64,000 bases of DNA from Poriferisodalis sp965116245 (lineage in GTDB: Bacteria > Actinomycetota > Acidimicrobiia > Acidimicrobiales > Poriferisodalaceae), in the NCBI GenBank assembly GCA_965116245.1, contig OZ220497.1, positions 2,790,001-2,854,000 on the forward strand, given 5' to 3'. The translations under genes and the position numbers were made by a program. This document shows, one piece after another, positions 25,620 to 34,454 of the stretch; position 1 is the first letter of the stretch, and each line of letters starts with the position of its first letter. The notes beneath the pieces were generated by a model. The model saw only the letters and a list, made by a program, of their open reading frames with translations. It had not been told where the DNA came from and did no database searches.

Positions 25620-25681
25620 TTGTATCTCCTTGTGTTTTGTTTAGCGAGTAGTCGGTTCTCGGGTTGTAGGGCTTCTGTATC

Positions 25682-26614
25682 TCAGCTTTCTTCATCCTCC
25701 GCAGAGTATTCGTCTGCAAAGGGTTGGGCGTAGCCCGGCGCTATTATCTGGCAAAGTCGATTTAGGTGGGCATATGACTCCTCCCACCATGGGACGATTT
25801 CTGCGATATTCCCGCCATAATCGTTGTAGAGTTCTAGCGCTAAGCATCTAAACTCATAGCCGTGACCTTCGGTGCGCTCATTTTCGCCGTGTTCTGCATC
25901 AGACGCTTCTTCACCTTCATCTAACCACCGGTATTGCCATTGGTTAATTGAGTGCGCCAGTTCGTGCAGAATGACAAAACGATTTCGCTTGGGCGTAACT
26001 ATCCGCCCTGAGCTATTGTATGTTAGTTTTGCCGTGTATGTTGGGTAACGATCGTATGTGTCGCTAGCCAACCACGACACGGTCTCCCCTACGCGCTTTA
26101 GTGTCTTGAACCCCAGGCCTGGCCCCCGAGCGCATCCGTAGGCGCCATCACGGCAGTGCTCCTCGACCTTCTTGTCACCCGTGTTGAGCAGCGGTAACCG
26201 AGGTGCCCAATCCTCAGGAAGCACTACATGGTACCAGTCGCCATCAGGATCGTCGTCATCCCAAGGGAAGAATAGATTCTGTGAGAATTGGGCTCTCATC
26301 CATGGCGCGTAATTCTCCCAGACTTCCTCTACTAGCTCCTGCGCCTCATCCTTGCTGAGGCGATGCTTGTTGTCGTACTTGATCTGGGCTCCTTGCGCGT
26401 CCCTTAGCAAGCAACGCTCCCACGAATACCAGGAGTCCGCATAGTTGTTGTGATAGTCGTCGGTCTCGTCGTCGTGGCCCCAGCAATAGTCGACGACAAT
26501 GTCAGGGTCCTTAAATTGAGACCTATATTGAGACTCTAGATCTAGCTCGGATACGCTCAGATTGGCCCCGACAAATGCTGCTATGAGCATCGTCAGATGG
26601 GTGAAGAAAATCAT
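25682..26614 (-). CDS. Exported zinc metalloprotease-like protein, unknown substrate
   Basis: From ATG at 26614, preceded by AAAGGAAC, the product is 310 aa beginning MIFFTHLTMLIAAFVGANLS, an export-signal-like segment; an upstream in-frame start adds 22 residues that the paralogue lacks. The zinc motif is VILHELAHSINQW, with a likely third ligand in GHGYEFRCLALEL, the HExxH...HGxxF layout of small putative metallohydrolases. Conserved cysteines (DYCWGH, ERCLL, EEHCRDGAYGC) suggest disulfides outside the cell. It is very acidic. The pseudoenzyme copy follows 62 bp downstream in the same direction. The substrate and any link to the CRISPR system are unknown. Confidence 0.72.
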   Translation of the reverse strand: MIFFTHLTMLIAAFVGANLSVSELDLESQYRSQFKDPDIVVDYCWGHDDETDDYHNNYADSWYSWERCLLRDAQGAQIKYDNKHRLSKDEAQELVEEVWENYAPWMRAQFSQNLFFPWDDDDPDGDWYHVVLPEDWAPRLPLLNTGDKKVEEHCRDGAYGCARGPGLGFKTLKRVGETVSWLASDTYDRYPTYTAKLTYNSSGRIVTPKRNRFVILHELAHSINQWQYRWLDEGEEASDAEHGENERTEGHGYEFRCLALELYNDYGGNIAEIVPWWEESYAHLNRLCQIIAPGYAQPFADEYSAEDEES

Positions 26615-26902
26615 GGCTTGTTCCTTTCGCCATTGGGTTGAGTTGACGGTGCAGGAACCTACTGAGGGGGTGTTACACAAACCCGTGTCGGCGCATCTGG
26701 CCGTTCAAGCGCAGAAGCAAACGCGCATAGCGCTGCACGTGCGGGTAGCGCCCGGCGGGAGGCTGGTTTGCCTTAGAACGGCGACAATTGGGCAGCCCAG
26801 GCGACGCCGATCGGACTGTGCCCGCGTAGTTCGAAATCGGCTGGCGCGCCCTAAGACGCCCGGTTGGTCCACCTCAACTAAGCCCGGCTCAACCGACTTG
26901 GC

Positions 26903-28462
26903 TCAGCCGCACAGGCCTAGCTCTTGGCAGATTGCCTTGTCTCGCTGGAATTCCTCGTCTGTCTCTGAGAACGACAGCGTGCCATCGGCAGATGTCAACA
27001 CGAAGTACATCCACGGCCCGTCTTCAGGGTTCAGCGCAGCCTCTAGCGACGCACGCCCAGGTGCGGCAATCGGTGTCGGCGGCAGACCTACCAGCACCCT
27101 TGTGTTGTATGGCGAATCAACCGCCAACAGCTCGGCAGTGAGTTCAGATGTACCTACTGCATACACCACAGTGGCGTCCAGGCCTAGCGACCAGCCTTGC
27201 GCCAGTCGGTTGTAGATCACCCTTGCCACCTTGGCTCGATCCTCGGGCCGCTGAGCTTCGCGCTCAATCAGGCTCGCCACGATCAGCGCCTCGTACGACG
27301 TCAAACCCACCCGCCGGAACGAATCGACGTAACCCAGCTCCGTCAACACCGAGTCAAGCCGGTCCACCATCAGCGCCACCAACTGCTCTGCGCTGGTCTG
27401 GGAATCCACGAAATATGTGTCAGCGAATAGCTGCCCCTCGGTTGGGTCTATGACACCATCGGGCAGCTCACGAGGAGTCGGTGCCACAATCGAGAGCACC
27501 CTACGTTCCTGCACGGCCCGAATGAAGTCCGCTCCGCTGAAGCTCAGGCCCTCGGTCTCGTCAAGTAACTCAGCCATCTGTGCCACAGTCAGACCTTCGG
27601 GAATCGTGAGCGACTGCTGAGCGGCCTGCGCAACCCTGCTCGGCCCGGCTTCAAGCACCGCCATCGTTTCCCACACTGACGAGTTGGACTGAAACGTGTA
27701 CTCGCCCGCCTGGAACGCTGGGCCGCCCTTGAACCTCACATACCACTCATAAGCACGCGAACTCGGAACTACACCACTCTCGGCCAGCAAGTCTGAGATG
27801 CTCGCTGTGCTGGACCCGAGCGGGAGGGTCAGCACGACCTCACCCGTGGGCTCGCCTGGCGGGTCAAGTTGCTCACTCACCCAGCGATACGCGCGGCTGC
27901 CCGCCGCCCAAACGAGCACTGCAAGCAACACGAGGAACAGCACCGCTCCAAACGTGCCGGGCCCGCGCCGAGTGCTGACTACCTCGTAGTCAACTCCGCG
28001 GCGGCCACCTGTCTGCTGCGGGAGTTCGGTATCCGCAGCAGAATCCGACAAGGCCGGTTGCGAAGGGCCTTTGGCGACCGATATGGGAGGGAACTGCTGC
28101 GGCCGATGGTCAGCACCCGATAAAGGCAAGGGCTGCACCGGCGGAACATGCGCGCCCGGTGGCTGCGCCTTGAGTCGTGACGACCCTTGCGTCGATGGCG
28201 GCCGCGGCGACAGGTGCGAGCCCGGAGGTCGCTCGACCGCTCGCGCGCTGGGTTTGGGCGCCGAGGCCAGGCCCGGTTCAGCACTGCGAGACCCGCCCTC
28301 GGCCACAATTCCAACGAAGCGGCCGAGCTTCCCAGCCAGTCTTCGCACCGGCGACACCAACGACGACTGCGACTGCTTTGAAGCCGGATTCACTGCTGTC
28401 GCGCCACCTGATTCACCGCTCCCACGAGACGCCCCAGCGCCACCGTCAGTCACGTGCGTCAA
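26903..28462 (-). CDS. mltG: Endolytic murein transglycosylase MltG
   Basis: The product is 519 aa. A Pro/Ser-rich cytoplasmic N-terminus of ~170 residues leads to one membrane segment (FGAVLFLVLLAVLVWAAG, about 171-188), then a LysM-like region and the YceG/MltG catalytic domain with PTEGQLFADTYFVD, LIEREAQRPEDRAKVARVIYNRL (catalytic Glu) and ATVVYAVG. It cuts nascent glycan strands at the membrane. It overlaps ruvX by 17 bp, the usual alaS-ruvX-mltG order. The gene normally continues into aroE; here the CRISPR block begins after it. Confidence 0.95.
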   Translation of the reverse strand: MTHVTDGGAGASRGSGESGGATAVNPASKQSQSSLVSPVRRLAGKLGRFVGIVAEGGSRSAEPGLASAPKPSARAVERPPGSHLSPRPPSTQGSSRLKAQPPGAHVPPVQPLPLSGADHRPQQFPPISVAKGPSQPALSDSAADTELPQQTGGRRGVDYEVVSTRRGPGTFGAVLFLVLLAVLVWAAGSRAYRWVSEQLDPPGEPTGEVVLTLPLGSSTASISDLLAESGVVPSSRAYEWYVRFKGGPAFQAGEYTFQSNSSVWETMAVLEAGPSRVAQAAQQSLTIPEGLTVAQMAELLDETEGLSFSGADFIRAVQERRVLSIVAPTPRELPDGVIDPTEGQLFADTYFVDSQTSAEQLVALMVDRLDSVLTELGYVDSFRRVGLTSYEALIVASLIEREAQRPEDRAKVARVIYNRLAQGWSLGLDATVVYAVGTSELTAELLAVDSPYNTRVLVGLPPTPIAAPGRASLEAALNPEDGPWMYFVLTSADGTLSFSETDEEFQRDKAICQELGLCG

Positions 28463-28862
28463 GCCATGACTGCAAGATGACAGAAGCAGCCACCTTGTCT
28501 ATGACCTTGCGCTGCGCAGGGCCGCGCACGCCCTGACCAGCCAGGATGCGCTGCGCGCTCACGGTCGTGTAGCGCTCATCATGCAACACCACCGGCACAT
28601 CCAACACCGCCGCGATCTCATCGGCCTCGGCCCGCACACCCGCAGCGGCAGGACCTTCACCGCCCTCAAGCGAGGTCGGCAGACCGATCACCACCACTTC
28701 CGCACCCACCTCAGCGACCATACCCGCCAGCGCTTCGTGGTCCCGTACACGCTTGCCGCTGCGTTCCAGCACCTCGTAGGGCACAGCCACCGCAGCATCT
28801 GCTGGCGCGAATGCCACACCGATACGCACCGAACCCAGATCTATGCCGACAGCCCGCATCAT
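28446..28862 (-). CDS. ruvX: Putative pre-16S rRNA nuclease / Holliday junction resolvase-like YqgF (RuvX)
   Basis: From the MMRAVGIDLG start (28862) the product is 138 aa, normal for the family. It has the RNase H-like opening AVGIDLGSVRIGVAFA, the motif EVVVIGLPTSLEGGEGP, HDERYTT and the C-terminal DKVAASVILQSWLD. A longer open frame runs back into alaS but adds nothing family-like. YqgF takes part in pre-16S rRNA maturation in E. coli. It starts 14 bp after alaS. Confidence 0.94.
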   Translation of the reverse strand: MMRAVGIDLGSVRIGVAFAPADAAVAVPYEVLERSGKRVRDHEALAGMVAEVGAEVVVIGLPTSLEGGEGPAAAGVRAEADEIAAVLDVPVVLHDERYTTVSAQRILAGQGVRGPAQRKVIDKVAASVILQSWLDARD

Positions 28863-28875
28863 CGGGCTTGGCGCT

Positions 28876-31602
28876 TCACGTCCCGATTGCCGCCGCTCGG
28901 GCCTGAACCAATGCGGCGCCGATGCCATCAGGGTTGCGTCCTCCAGCCACCACCAACGGCGGGTCGCCCTTAGCGCCAAAACCGCCACCGATCGTCCGAG
29001 CCGCGTCACGCAGCAAGTCTCTCGCCGACAGACTGCCGTTCGGATCTACCGCTGCCACCAACGCCACTCCCCCAGCCGCAGGCGCAGAAGCCAACACCAC
29101 AGCCCGGATACCCTCTCGATCGCGCACCGACGCCGCCAGATCTCTCAGCGAATCACGTTCAAGATCGCCCAGATCGGCAATCACGACACCGTCTTCGGCG
29201 CCAGCAGCCAAATCAACAGCACGCGCAGCCGCCATAGTCCGCTGCAAGTCGCGCACCTGGCGACGCAGCTCGCTGGTCTCCTCCAGTCGACGCTGCAGTG
29301 CCGCGGCGAGCTCGTCGGACGGTGCATTCAATATGTCGGCCAGGGCATCCAGAGCGTCCTCGGCGTCCGCGAGGCGGTCAACAGTCGCTAACCCCGTGAC
29401 CGCTTCAACCCGGCGCATGTTCGACCCAATGCTGGACTCCGAAACGATCCGCAAATGCCCAATGTCGCCCAGAGCCGCCACGTGAGTGCCGCCACACAGC
29501 TCCGTGGAATGTTCACCCGCTTCAAGCACTCGAACGACATCGCCGTACTTGTCTCCGAAAAACGCTATAGCACCAAGAGACTGCGCATGGCTCATTGAGG
29601 TTTCGTAATGGCGACAGCGGCCGTTAGTGATGATCTCGGCGTTCGCAACCCGCTCTATCTCTCGCAGTTGTGTACGGCTGAGCGCTTCGTAGTGGCTGAA
29701 GTCGAAACGCAATCGGTCTGGCGCCACCAGCGAGCCCGCCTGCTTCACGTGTTCGCCCAGCACCTCCCGCAACGCCCAGTGCAATATGTGAGTGCCCGTG
29801 TGGTTGCGCCGTATCGCCATCCGCCGCTCATCGTCGATTTCTGCTTCAACCAACGATCCAGCGGCCACGCCGTCGCCGACTACATATCCGATGTGGCGAT
29901 GCAAGTCGGCAAGTGCATAAGTGCAATCAACAACTTCAATGCTGCCACGAGGACCGGTAATCGTGCCAACATCGCCGATCTGTCCACCGCTCTCCGCATA
30001 GAACGGCGTGCGATCCAAAAACACCTCAACTAGAGGCCCCGCACGGTCATTGCTGTCACGGGCGCGATCGCTCTCATGATTCTCGCCATCTTTGTCGCCG
30101 CTGTCGCCGCTGTCGCCTTGGGATTCCAGCTCAAACACTGCTAGCACCCTGGCATCGTCCACCACCGCAGCGTCCCGCACGAACTGCGTCGGCCCGAACT
30201 GAGACAGAATGTCGCGATAGCGCTCATCGGCGAAGGTGGGTCCGCCAGCGCGGCCCGCACGGGCACGCTCCCGCTGTTGGGTCATGGCGGCATCGAAACC
30301 GCGCCGGTCAAGACTCACTCCACGCTCGGCCAGAATTTCCTCGGTTACCTCCACCGGGAATCCAAACGTGTCGTGCAAACGGAAAGCCACATCACCAGAG
30401 AGCATCAGCGAGCCCGGCTGTGCCGCTGAAGGCTGATCGGCTAGCGAAGACGCAGAATCGCCAGCCAGCGCCGCACCCATGCGCTCAAGCTCTTCGTCCA
30501 AGATTCGCTGGCCCGCAGCCAACGTGGCGCGGAAGCGTTCCTCCTCGCGAGTCACCACATCGGAAATGAACTGGCGATTCTTGACCAAGTCGGTGTAGTG
30601 ATCGCCCATGATTTCAACCACGATCTCAACCAGCCGAGGCATCACCACGCCGGTTACGCCCAGTACCCAAGCGTGGCGCACCGCTCGACGGATGATGCGC
30701 CGCAGCACATAGCCGCGGTCCTCATTGGAGGGAAACACGCCGTCAGAGATGAGCATCGCCGTGGCACGGGCGTGATCGGCGAAAATGCGCATCGATACGT
30801 CGGTCTCGGGATCGGCACCGTAGGTCGCGCCGCAGATCCGCTCAGCCTCAGCCAACAGCGGCGCAAACAGGTCGATGTCCCAAGCGGTGGGTACTCCCTG
30901 CAGCACGGCCAGAATCCGTTCCAAGCCAGCGCCGGTGTCGATGCCCGGCGCTTCCAGTGGTGTCAGCTCACCGCTGGCGTCGGACGCGAACTGCATGAAC
31001 ACCAAGTTCCATATCTCAACGAAACGGTCCTCGCTGCCGTGCGCGGGCCCCCCATCGGCACCGAGTTCAGGCCCGAGGTCGTAGAAGATCTCGCTGCAGG
31101 GTCCACACGGCCCAACATCGCCTGCGGCCCACCAGTTGTCTTTGTCGAGACGTTGAATGCGCCCCGGCGGCACACCCACCGATGACTGCCAGATCGCAGC
31201 GGCATCGTCGTCGCTGACATGCACCGTCACCCACAACTTGTCCGGCTCAAGACCAAGCACTTCGGTCACGAATTCCCACGCCCACCCAATGGCCTCGGCC
31301 TTGAAATAGTCGCCGAAACTGAAGTTGCCCATCATCTCAAAGAAAGTGAAATGACGATTCGTGCGGCCGATGTCGTCGAGATCGTTGTGCTTGCCACCCG
31401 CCCTAACGCACTTTTGGATGGTGACCATGCGGCGCGATGGCGGTGCCTGCTCACCGAGGAAATAAGGCATGAACGGAACCATGCCCGCAACCGTGAACAA
31501 CAGTGAGGGTTCGTGGGGGATCAAGCTCGCGGAATCGCGGACTTCGTGGCCTCGCTCAGCCCAGAACGAATTGAACGCCTCACGCAGCTCGCCAGCGCGC
31601 AT
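28876..31602 (-). CDS. alaS: Alanyl-tRNA synthetase
   Basis: The product is 908 aa. The class II catalytic core starts with LREAFNSFWAERGHEVRDSASLIP and contains GRIQRLDKDNWW and PGIDTGAGLERI. The editing domain has NHTGTHILHWAL, and the CGGTH motif near residue 690 supplies its metal ligands. The C-Ala domain ends with GGGFGAKGDPPLVVAGG. A short Asp/Gly/Ser-rich loop (DSGDSGDKDG) is inserted near residue 500. It charges tRNA-Ala. Confidence 0.97.
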   Translation of the reverse strand: MRAGELREAFNSFWAERGHEVRDSASLIPHEPSLLFTVAGMVPFMPYFLGEQAPPSRRMVTIQKCVRAGGKHNDLDDIGRTNRHFTFFEMMGNFSFGDYFKAEAIGWAWEFVTEVLGLEPDKLWVTVHVSDDDAAAIWQSSVGVPPGRIQRLDKDNWWAAGDVGPCGPCSEIFYDLGPELGADGGPAHGSEDRFVEIWNLVFMQFASDASGELTPLEAPGIDTGAGLERILAVLQGVPTAWDIDLFAPLLAEAERICGATYGADPETDVSMRIFADHARATAMLISDGVFPSNEDRGYVLRRIIRRAVRHAWVLGVTGVVMPRLVEIVVEIMGDHYTDLVKNRQFISDVVTREEERFRATLAAGQRILDEELERMGAALAGDSASSLADQPSAAQPGSLMLSGDVAFRLHDTFGFPVEVTEEILAERGVSLDRRGFDAAMTQQRERARAGRAGGPTFADERYRDILSQFGPTQFVRDAAVVDDARVLAVFELESQGDSGDSGDKDGENHESDRARDSNDRAGPLVEVFLDRTPFYAESGGQIGDVGTITGPRGSIEVVDCTYALADLHRHIGYVVGDGVAAGSLVEAEIDDERRMAIRRNHTGTHILHWALREVLGEHVKQAGSLVAPDRLRFDFSHYEALSRTQLREIERVANAEIITNGRCRHYETSMSHAQSLGAIAFFGDKYGDVVRVLEAGEHSTELCGGTHVAALGDIGHLRIVSESSIGSNMRRVEAVTGLATVDRLADAEDALDALADILNAPSDELAAALQRRLEETSELRRQVRDLQRTMAAARAVDLAAGAEDGVVIADLGDLERDSLRDLAASVRDREGIRAVVLASAPAAGGVALVAAVDPNGSLSARDLLRDAARTIGGGFGAKGDPPLVVAGGRNPDGIGAALVQARAAAIGT

Positions 31603-31717
31603 CCGCGTAGGATACCTATGGGCCCTACAGCAGACCCGCTAGCCAAGCCTGACAGCCAAGCTCGATAGCCACCACGCCCGATAGACAGGCCCGATAGCTG
31701 GCGATTTCGCAGCAGTC

Positions 31718-31987
31718 TCAGGCGGCCTCGCGGCGCTGTCGGCGTTCAGCCCAACGACGATCCCGCTCGTCACGTAGACGCTGCTCGGCATTTGCCATCT
31801 GACGCTTGCCATCCCGCCAGGCAGCTCGCAGGTCGCGGCGCATCTGACGTGCCGTACCCAAAACGTTGGTAGTTCCGCGAAGCGGCGCATAGCGGTCCAA
31901 TAGAGACCTAAACCGCCGTTGCAACCACAACGATGCTCCAGCTCCCAATCCGGCACCCAACGTCAACCATCGCAAACGCTTCAACAT
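31718..31987 (-). CDS. Small basic membrane-anchored protein, unknown
   Basis: From MLKRLRWLTLGAGLGAGASLW the product is 89 aa: a short hydrophobic N-terminus then a long Arg-rich helix (RQMRRDLRAAWRDGKRQM, repeated DERDRRWAERRQRR). It directly follows the DUF948 gene (1 bp gap) and precedes alaS, a place where actinobacteria often carry a small protein of this shape. The longer frame upstream overlaps the DUF948 gene and is not used. No function is known to me. Confidence 0.65.
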   Translation of the reverse strand: MLKRLRWLTLGAGLGAGASLWLQRRFRSLLDRYAPLRGTTNVLGTARQMRRDLRAAWRDGKRQMANAEQRLRDERDRRWAERRQRREAA

Positions 31988-31988
31988 C

Positions 31989-32510
31989 TCAACGCCCTGT
32001 GTTCTTCTCGCCCATGTGCTGGCTGTCCGTGTGCTGGCTAGCTGCTCTTGATTTGCCTGCGGTCTCGTCGGCAACATTCTGGTTTCCGGCAGAGCTTCCG
32101 CGTTCGGTGCCGCCCCTATTCGCTCCGGCCGATTGCTCTCCGGCTGATTGCGCTCCGGCCGGTTGCGCTCCCGCCGTTTGCATGCCCCGCAGAGCTGATA
32201 TGGCGGAGCGGACCTTGTCGACCGGCGCCGCGGCAACTCGAGCTGTAGCAGCCCCCGCGGTCTCAGCCAGCCCAACCACCTTCTGCGCAATGTTGATTAG
32301 GTCGCGCAACCGGCTGATTTCGGTCTGAGCCATCTCTGCGGCATCAGCTAGATGGCTCAGCGCTGGCCCAACCTGAGAGTCGAAGTCCTCAAGTTTGCGG
32401 CGAAGTTCCCGCATCAATGCGAACGCTTGTGTCAATACAGCAATCAAGGCCGCCAACGCAACCAGCACGCCAACGGTCACCACCACGGCAACCAGGTCTC
32501 CGACGCTCAC
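31989..32510 (-). CDS. DUF948-type membrane protein
   Basis: The product is 173 aa: a membrane segment at residues 5-28 (VAVVVTVGVLVALAALIAVL), then a heptad-rich helix (MRELRRKLEDFDSQVGPALSHL) typical of DUF948 proteins, and a low-complexity tail made of Ala/Gly/Gln repeats from 15-bp tandem units at 32116-32175. The start overlaps the aspS stop by 4 bp. The family has no established biochemical function. Confidence 0.75.
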   Translation of the reverse strand: MSVGDLVAVVVTVGVLVALAALIAVLTQAFALMRELRRKLEDFDSQVGPALSHLADAAEMAQTEISRLRDLINIAQKVVGLAETAGAATARVAAAPVDKVRSAISALRGMQTAGAQPAGAQSAGEQSAGANRGGTERGSSAGNQNVADETAGKSRAASQHTDSQHMGEKNTGR

Positions 32511-34387
32511 GAGAGACCCCCAAGCTGGGCACTGCCGCGCTGGGCACTCCCAACAGAGTCCTCGCTATCGTTCTCGCCATCGTCAGCAACGACCGTCAGA
32601 CCTAGTTCATCAAGCTGCTGCGCGGAAATACGGCTAGGTGCGTTCGTCAGCGGATCCGCCCCCGACTGGCTCTTGGGGAATGCAATCACCTCTCGAATGT
32701 TCTCCTCGCCACACAAAAGCGCCACCAGCCTGTCAATACCGAAGGCGAACCCCGCATGCGGCGGAGCGCCGTACCGAAACGCGTCAAGCAAGAAACCGAA
32801 ACGTTGCTGTGCGGCTGCGGGATCAATGCCCAGCAAGTCAAAGATCTGTTGCTGAATGTCGCCTCGATGAATCCGGACGCTGCCCGAGCCCAGCTCCCAG
32901 CCGTTCAACACCAAGTCGTATGCCTGCGATCGCACACCCAACAGCGCTTCTGCGTCAAGGCCCTCGCCGCGTGCCATGCGCGAGGAGGCTGCCGCAACCG
33001 CATCAAGATCGTCAAGGTGGGGCATCGTGAATGGATGATGCGCCGGTATCGGGTGTCCGTCAGTGCCGACATCTTCAAATAGTGGGAAGTCGACCACCCA
33101 CACAAAATGTAATCCGCCGTCATTCACTGGTGGGCGGCCCAGCTCCAATCGCAACAAACCCAGCACGCCGCTAGCTCGGCGCCACGTATCGGCCACCAGA
33201 TAGCACATGTCGCCTGGCTCAGCACCCAAACGCTGCACTACGCCGTCAATCTCGCCCTCGGACATAAATTTCGCTACCGGAGACACCACCGACAGCCGCC
33301 CAGCTACTGCACTACGGGTACCTTCAGCCTGCTGGTCTCCAGCCCCTACCCGCATCCAAACGAGACCTTTGGCACCCCATCGCTGGCACTGTTTGGTGAG
33401 ATCGTCTACGGCGTTACGGCTGATGCTGGCACCGCCCGGCACTCGGATACCCCGCACAGCCGGAGCCTTGAATGCGTTGAAGTCAGTCTGCGCGAACAGA
33501 TCGCTGAGCTCAACGATCTCTAGCCCGAAGCGCAGGTCAGGCTTATCTGTTCCATAACGGTCAATAGCTTCGTGCCAAGTGATCTCAGCCATTGCGCCAG
33601 GCCGCACTCCGGTAATTTCCTCTACCGCTTCGGCCACAGCGTCACTAATCACGGCTCGGACTGAGTCGCCGCTGGCGAAGCTCATTTCGAGATCCAACTG
33701 CGTGAACTCGAACTGGCGATCAGCCCGCAAATCCTCATCGCGTAGGCAGCGGGCAATCTGGTAATAGCGGTCAATGCCGCCCACCATGCAGAGCTGCTTG
33801 AACAACTGAGGGCTCTGCGGTAGCGCGTAGAAGCGGCCTTGATGGAGCCGGCTGGGCACGACAAAGTCGCGTGCGCCTTCAGGGGTGGAGGCCACCAGCG
33901 TGGGAGTCTCGATCTCTATGAACTCCGCAGCTTCCATTGAGCGACGAATAGCTGCGTTCACCCGCGCCCGGTTCACCAAGTTGGTGTGCATTCGAGGGTT
34001 CCGCAGGTCTAAGTAGCGGTGGCGGATACGTAACGTCTCATCCACATCGTCGCGGCCATCCACCCGAAACGGTGGCGGCTCAGAGCGCGACAGCACTTCC
34101 ACGTGCGCATCACCGATCTCAATCTCGCCGGTCGCCAACTCGGCGTTGGCCGTATCGACGGGCCGCTCGCGCACAACACCAGTCACAGCGAGTACGTATT
34201 CAGGTCGCAGATCATGAGCGTGATCCACTACGCACTGCACGATGCCGGTACGGTCGCGCAGGTCCACGAAGGCCAAGTGTTCGCCGTGCTCGCGTCGCCG
34301 CGATACCCAGCCGCAAACAGTGACCTGCCTGCCGATGTCGGAGCGGCTCAGCCGGCCGCAATAGTCGGTTCGCATAGCACTTGTCAC
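32507..34387 (-). CDS. aspS: Aspartyl-tRNA synthetase, bacterial type
   Basis: The product is 626 aa, or 622 from MRTDYCG. It has the OB-fold anticodon domain (TVCGWVSRRREHGEHLAFVDLRDRTG), class II motif 2 (RCLRDEDLRADRQFEFTQLDLEMSF), the bacterial GAD insertion domain (about 290-420) and motif 3 (GFAFGIDRLVALLCG). It charges tRNA-Asp. The order hisS, aspS, DUF948, alaS is conserved in actinobacteria. Confidence 0.97.
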   Translation of the reverse strand: MTSAMRTDYCGRLSRSDIGRQVTVCGWVSRRREHGEHLAFVDLRDRTGIVQCVVDHAHDLRPEYVLAVTGVVRERPVDTANAELATGEIEIGDAHVEVLSRSEPPPFRVDGRDDVDETLRIRHRYLDLRNPRMHTNLVNRARVNAAIRRSMEAAEFIEIETPTLVASTPEGARDFVVPSRLHQGRFYALPQSPQLFKQLCMVGGIDRYYQIARCLRDEDLRADRQFEFTQLDLEMSFASGDSVRAVISDAVAEAVEEITGVRPGAMAEITWHEAIDRYGTDKPDLRFGLEIVELSDLFAQTDFNAFKAPAVRGIRVPGGASISRNAVDDLTKQCQRWGAKGLVWMRVGAGDQQAEGTRSAVAGRLSVVSPVAKFMSEGEIDGVVQRLGAEPGDMCYLVADTWRRASGVLGLLRLELGRPPVNDGGLHFVWVVDFPLFEDVGTDGHPIPAHHPFTMPHLDDLDAVAAASSRMARGEGLDAEALLGVRSQAYDLVLNGWELGSGSVRIHRGDIQQQIFDLLGIDPAAAQQRFGFLLDAFRYGAPPHAGFAFGIDRLVALLCGEENIREVIAFPKSQSGADPLTNAPSRISAQQLDELGLTVVADDGENDSEDSVGSAQRGSAQLGGLS

Positions 34388-34454
34388 TAGTTGGTTCCTC
34401 GTTGCGTTTTCGTTGCGTGAGTTCAGGTGAGGCCCGAACTGGTGGCTGAAGCCG

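Noticed and set aside
13973..26902. Flanking direct repeats or an att site bounding the CRISPR block.
   Set aside because: I compared the two edges by eye and saw no shared repeat; no integrase gene and no tRNA gene is present.
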